Source: Butyrivibrio sp. NC2007
Lineage (GTDB): Bacteria > Bacillota > Clostridia > Lachnospirales > Lachnospiraceae
Assembly: GCF_000421405.1 (NCBI RefSeq)
Contig: NZ_ATWY01000009.1
Span: 89,690-153,689 of the forward strand
Length of the DNA: 64,000 bases
Reading direction: 5' to 3'
Every line of letters starts with the position of its first letter. Positions within the stretch are counted from its first letter, which is position 1. This document shows positions 62,287 through 64,000 of this stretch, in pieces. A model generated the notes under the pieces. The model saw only the letters and a program-made list of their open reading frames with translations. It searched no databases and was not told the DNA's origin. The translations under genes and the position numbers were made by a program.

Positions 62287-63102
62287 ATGCGTGGTATTTC
62301 AGATGGCATGAAGAGAATAAACAGTAACACTCTTAAAGTGATTGCATGTCTTGTTATGCTTCTGGACCACTTAACAGCAGGTATAATGCTTCCGGTTGTG
62401 AAAGCCGGTCTTTATCCTGATGATATTCCTTTTGAGAAGATCAAGCTTATATACGATATCCTTCGTGCTATCGGCAGAAATGCTTTTCCGATATTCTGCT
62501 TTTTGATCGTGGAAGGATTCATTCATACAAAAAGCAGGCTAAGATACGCTCTTAGCCTGTTACTTTTTGGCCTAATTTCAGAACCGTTTTTTGATGTAAC
62601 CTTCTTTGCGAAGAAAGAAGTCTTTAACATCAATTTCTTTGAGTGCCTTAGCGCCAACCTTGATCATATCTGGGATAGGTGCAATGTGTATTTCACGCTC
62701 CTTATCGGACTGCTTGTTATCTGGGCTGCTGATTTCTTTATTGACAAGCTTAGAGAAAAGTTTCCTGTTCCGCTTTGGGCCTCTTACACTTTAGCCGGAC
62801 TTGCCTGCGGACTCGGAATACTTGTTGCAGAACGTATTCACTCCGATTATCATGGCTTCGGCGTTGGACTTATCTTTATTTTCTACTTGCTCAGATACCA
62901 GTCTCCTCTCAATTTAGTAGCAGGATATTTGGAACTGAGCTTCCTTGGTACCGAGTACTATGCTCTTCCTTCTTTTGTGCTTCTTTATTGCTACAACCAT
63001 AAGAGAGGCAGAAAGATTGGGAAGCTGAAGTACTTGTTCTATGCATTTTATCCTGTGCATATTTTCCTGATTTATGTACTTAGATGTTTGATGTACGGTT
63101 GA
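62287..63102 (+). CDS. TraX-family membrane protein
   Basis: A 271-residue protein with about 8 helices, of the TraX family (PF05857). The family is named for F-pilin acetylation, but most members have unknown acceptors. Signatures are NTLKVIACLVMLLDHLTAG, RNAFPIFCFLIVEGFIHTK and YAFYPVHIFLIYV. AGGAG precedes the ATG. It follows the DUF3048 lipoprotein in the same transcript. No pilus or conjugation genes are near, so acetylation of an envelope component is a guess. Confidence 0.85.
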   Translation: MRGISDGMKRINSNTLKVIACLVMLLDHLTAGIMLPVVKAGLYPDDIPFEKIKLIYDILRAIGRNAFPIFCFLIVEGFIHTKSRLRYALSLLLFGLISEPFFDVTFFAKKEVFNINFFECLSANLDHIWDRCNVYFTLLIGLLVIWAADFFIDKLREKFPVPLWASYTLAGLACGLGILVAERIHSDYHGFGVGLIFIFYLLRYQSPLNLVAGYLELSFLGTEYYALPSFVLLYCYNHKRGRKIGKLKYLFYAFYPVHIFLIYVLRCLMYG

Positions 63103-63154
63103 TACTGTACTCTGTGATATTTTATGTAGTTTGAATTATGCTTCGTTGATGCTT

Positions 63155-63363
63155 CTTCTGCCGCCCCAGATTTCGGGGATTGTAGCACGAAATGCCAAAA
63201 CGTCAAGAACAAGACAAGTGGGCAAAGAGCGCCCATTCTTGACGTTTTGGCATTTCATGCGTTTAGGTCACTAAGGGGCCGGCAGAAGGTGACCACCGGA
63301 AAGGATGCGCGCCTAGGCAGGGAGAGCCCCTTGTGCAAGTGTTTGCGAAGGGTATGGCCGGCC
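63155..63363. other. Highly structured intergenic element, candidate RNA
   Basis: A perfect 21-bp inverted repeat (63189-63209 with 63236-63256) holds an inner TGGGC/GCCCA stem. It is enclosed by a second stem: CTTCTGCCGCCCC (63155-63167) with 63275-63288. The sequence GGCCGGC (63277-63283) can instead pair with 63357-63363, enclosing GGTG/CACC and CCCTT/AAGGG hairpins. No ORF fits. It lies between the TraX-like gene and the 63-bp repeat array. Class unknown. Confidence 0.55.
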
Positions 63364-63387
63364 AATAGGATGGATGAATGGGAAGTT

Positions 63388-63890
63388 TACTGTCCTGAGA
63401 GGGAAATTGCAAAAATACCGTAAGGGAATTTGGGCGATTCGCGGAGGGCTACTGTCCTGGAGTGAAAACTTAAAATATACCGTAATGTAATTTGGTGTTA
63501 TTCATGGTGGACTACTGTCCCTTAGCAAAATCTTCATATATACCGTAATGGAAAACGGGGTGATCCACGGAGGGCTACTGTCCCTGAGCAAAAACTCAAT
63601 ATATACCGTAAGGGAAAACGGGGTGATCCACGGAGGGCTACTGTCCCTGAGCAAAAACTCAATATATACCGTAAGGGAAAACGGGGTGATCCATGGCGGA
63701 CTACTGTCCCTAAGCAAAAACTTCATATATACCGTAAGGTTGAGCTGAAATGTCCATGAGGCACTACTGTCCTAGAGCAAAATCTTCATATATACCGTAA
63801 GGTTGAGCTGAAATGTCCATGAGGCACTACTGTCCTAGATTAAAAATCTTCAACAAGCAGTAATGAATTCGATATTCAGTGTTCCATGCT
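63388..63890. repeat. Eight-copy tandem array with exact 63-bp period
   Basis: TACTGTCC starts lie at 63388, 63450, 63513, 63576, 63639, 63702, 63765 and 63828. A core of about 38 bp (TACTGTCCCnnAGCAAAA, then ATATATACCGTAA) alternates with about 25 bp that vary: copies 4-5 share one type, copies 7-8 another. A period divisible by 3 produces spurious reading frames on both strands, which are not genes. No cas genes are present. Confidence 0.85.
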
Positions 63891-63898
63891 TGCTTTTT

Positions 63899-63999
63899 TC
63901 ATGTCCTGGAGCCAATATCCTGCCTTCCTGCCACAGATTCTGCCTTGCCACAATCCCCTTTTGCTTGTTTTCTCATGTCCCAGAGACGATATCCTACCG
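63899..63999. repeat. Degenerate repeats continuing past the array
   Basis: TCATGTCCTGGAGCC...ATATCCTGCC and TCATGTCCCAGAGACGATATCCTACC, about 74 bp apart, resemble the TGTCC..GAG..ATAT frame of the main array. The array therefore probably continues beyond the window. Confidence 0.5.
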
Positions 64000-64000
64000 T

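Noticed and set aside
63388..63890. CRISPR array or repeat-protein genes (frames of 66-74 codons on both strands)
   Set aside because: The intervening 25-bp segments repeat between copies and the period is fixed. The open frames arise only because 63 is divisible by 3, and no ribosome site precedes them.
1..64000. tRNA or rRNA genes
   Set aside because: No cloverleaf-like or rRNA-like conserved stretches seen in the intergenic regions.

Overview
The window comes from a low-to-mid GC, motile anaerobic Firmicute of the Lachnospiraceae type, most like Butyrivibrio or Pseudobutyrivibrio. This is inferred from gene content and style: class III fructose-1,6-bisphosphatase, iron alcohol dehydrogenase, tig/clpP/clpX/engB grouping, CIRCE-controlled clpB, a T-box leader, ECF transport, AGGAGG ribosome sites and several chemoreceptors. 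No rRNA or tRNA gene is visible. Most genes are on the minus strand.

Region 1 (0-21 kb) is a pectin rhamnogalacturonan island. It holds an alpha-L-rhamnosidase (GH78) and a GH2 beta-glycosidase, a lipoprotein/two-permease ABC sugar importer without its own ATPase, and an AraC regulator. Divergent from the regulator runs an operon of GH105 unsaturated rhamnogalacturonyl hydrolase, GH112 galactosyl-rhamnose-type phosphorylase, CE12 acetylesterase with SLH-like repeats, GH28 and L-rhamnose mutarotase. The catabolic enzymes lack signal peptides, so oligosaccharides are probably imported and then dismantled inside. An MFS efflux gene with a leader-peptide attenuator and a GNAT gene lie between.

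Region 2 (21-35 kb) has a chemoreceptor with two unusual small proteins, one carrying a FliM-type CheY-binding motif. It continues with fbp, nth and a large intergenic array of hairpin units, then clpB under CIRCE control. A LarA-type racemase lies at the end of an ECF tryptophan-transporter operon headed by a tryptophan-type T-box.

Region 3 (35-48 kb) has a compact HipA-like kinase/HTH pair with a perfect 19-bp inverted-repeat operator, engB, a 2-hydroxyacyl-CoA dehydratase-like protein, clpX, clpP, small membrane proteins, a trigger factor with a long Lys/Ala/Glu tail, and a second chemoreceptor.

Region 4 (48.6-57.1 kb) is a flavin-based extracellular electron transfer locus: ndh2, dmkB, pplA-like lipoprotein, apbE/fmnB, eetA, eetB and an exported metallophosphatase in one operon, with dmkA divergent. 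The type II NADH dehydrogenase carries a flavinylation-like motif (DAVSSATT) in its membrane domain, and two near-identical palindromes sit at the two internal control points.

Region 5 (57-64 kb) has a diacylglycerol kinase-like gene, folA, thyA, a beta-CASP nuclease, a DUF3048 lipoprotein and a TraX-like membrane protein. It ends in a gene-free stretch with a highly structured element and an eight-copy array with an exact 63-bp period.

A dispersed family of short palindromic elements (GGGGACGGAGTCA.. and GAGTCAAAG..GTCCCC types) is found at seven intergenic loci. It supplies terminators and stop codons, and even the last residues of one protein.
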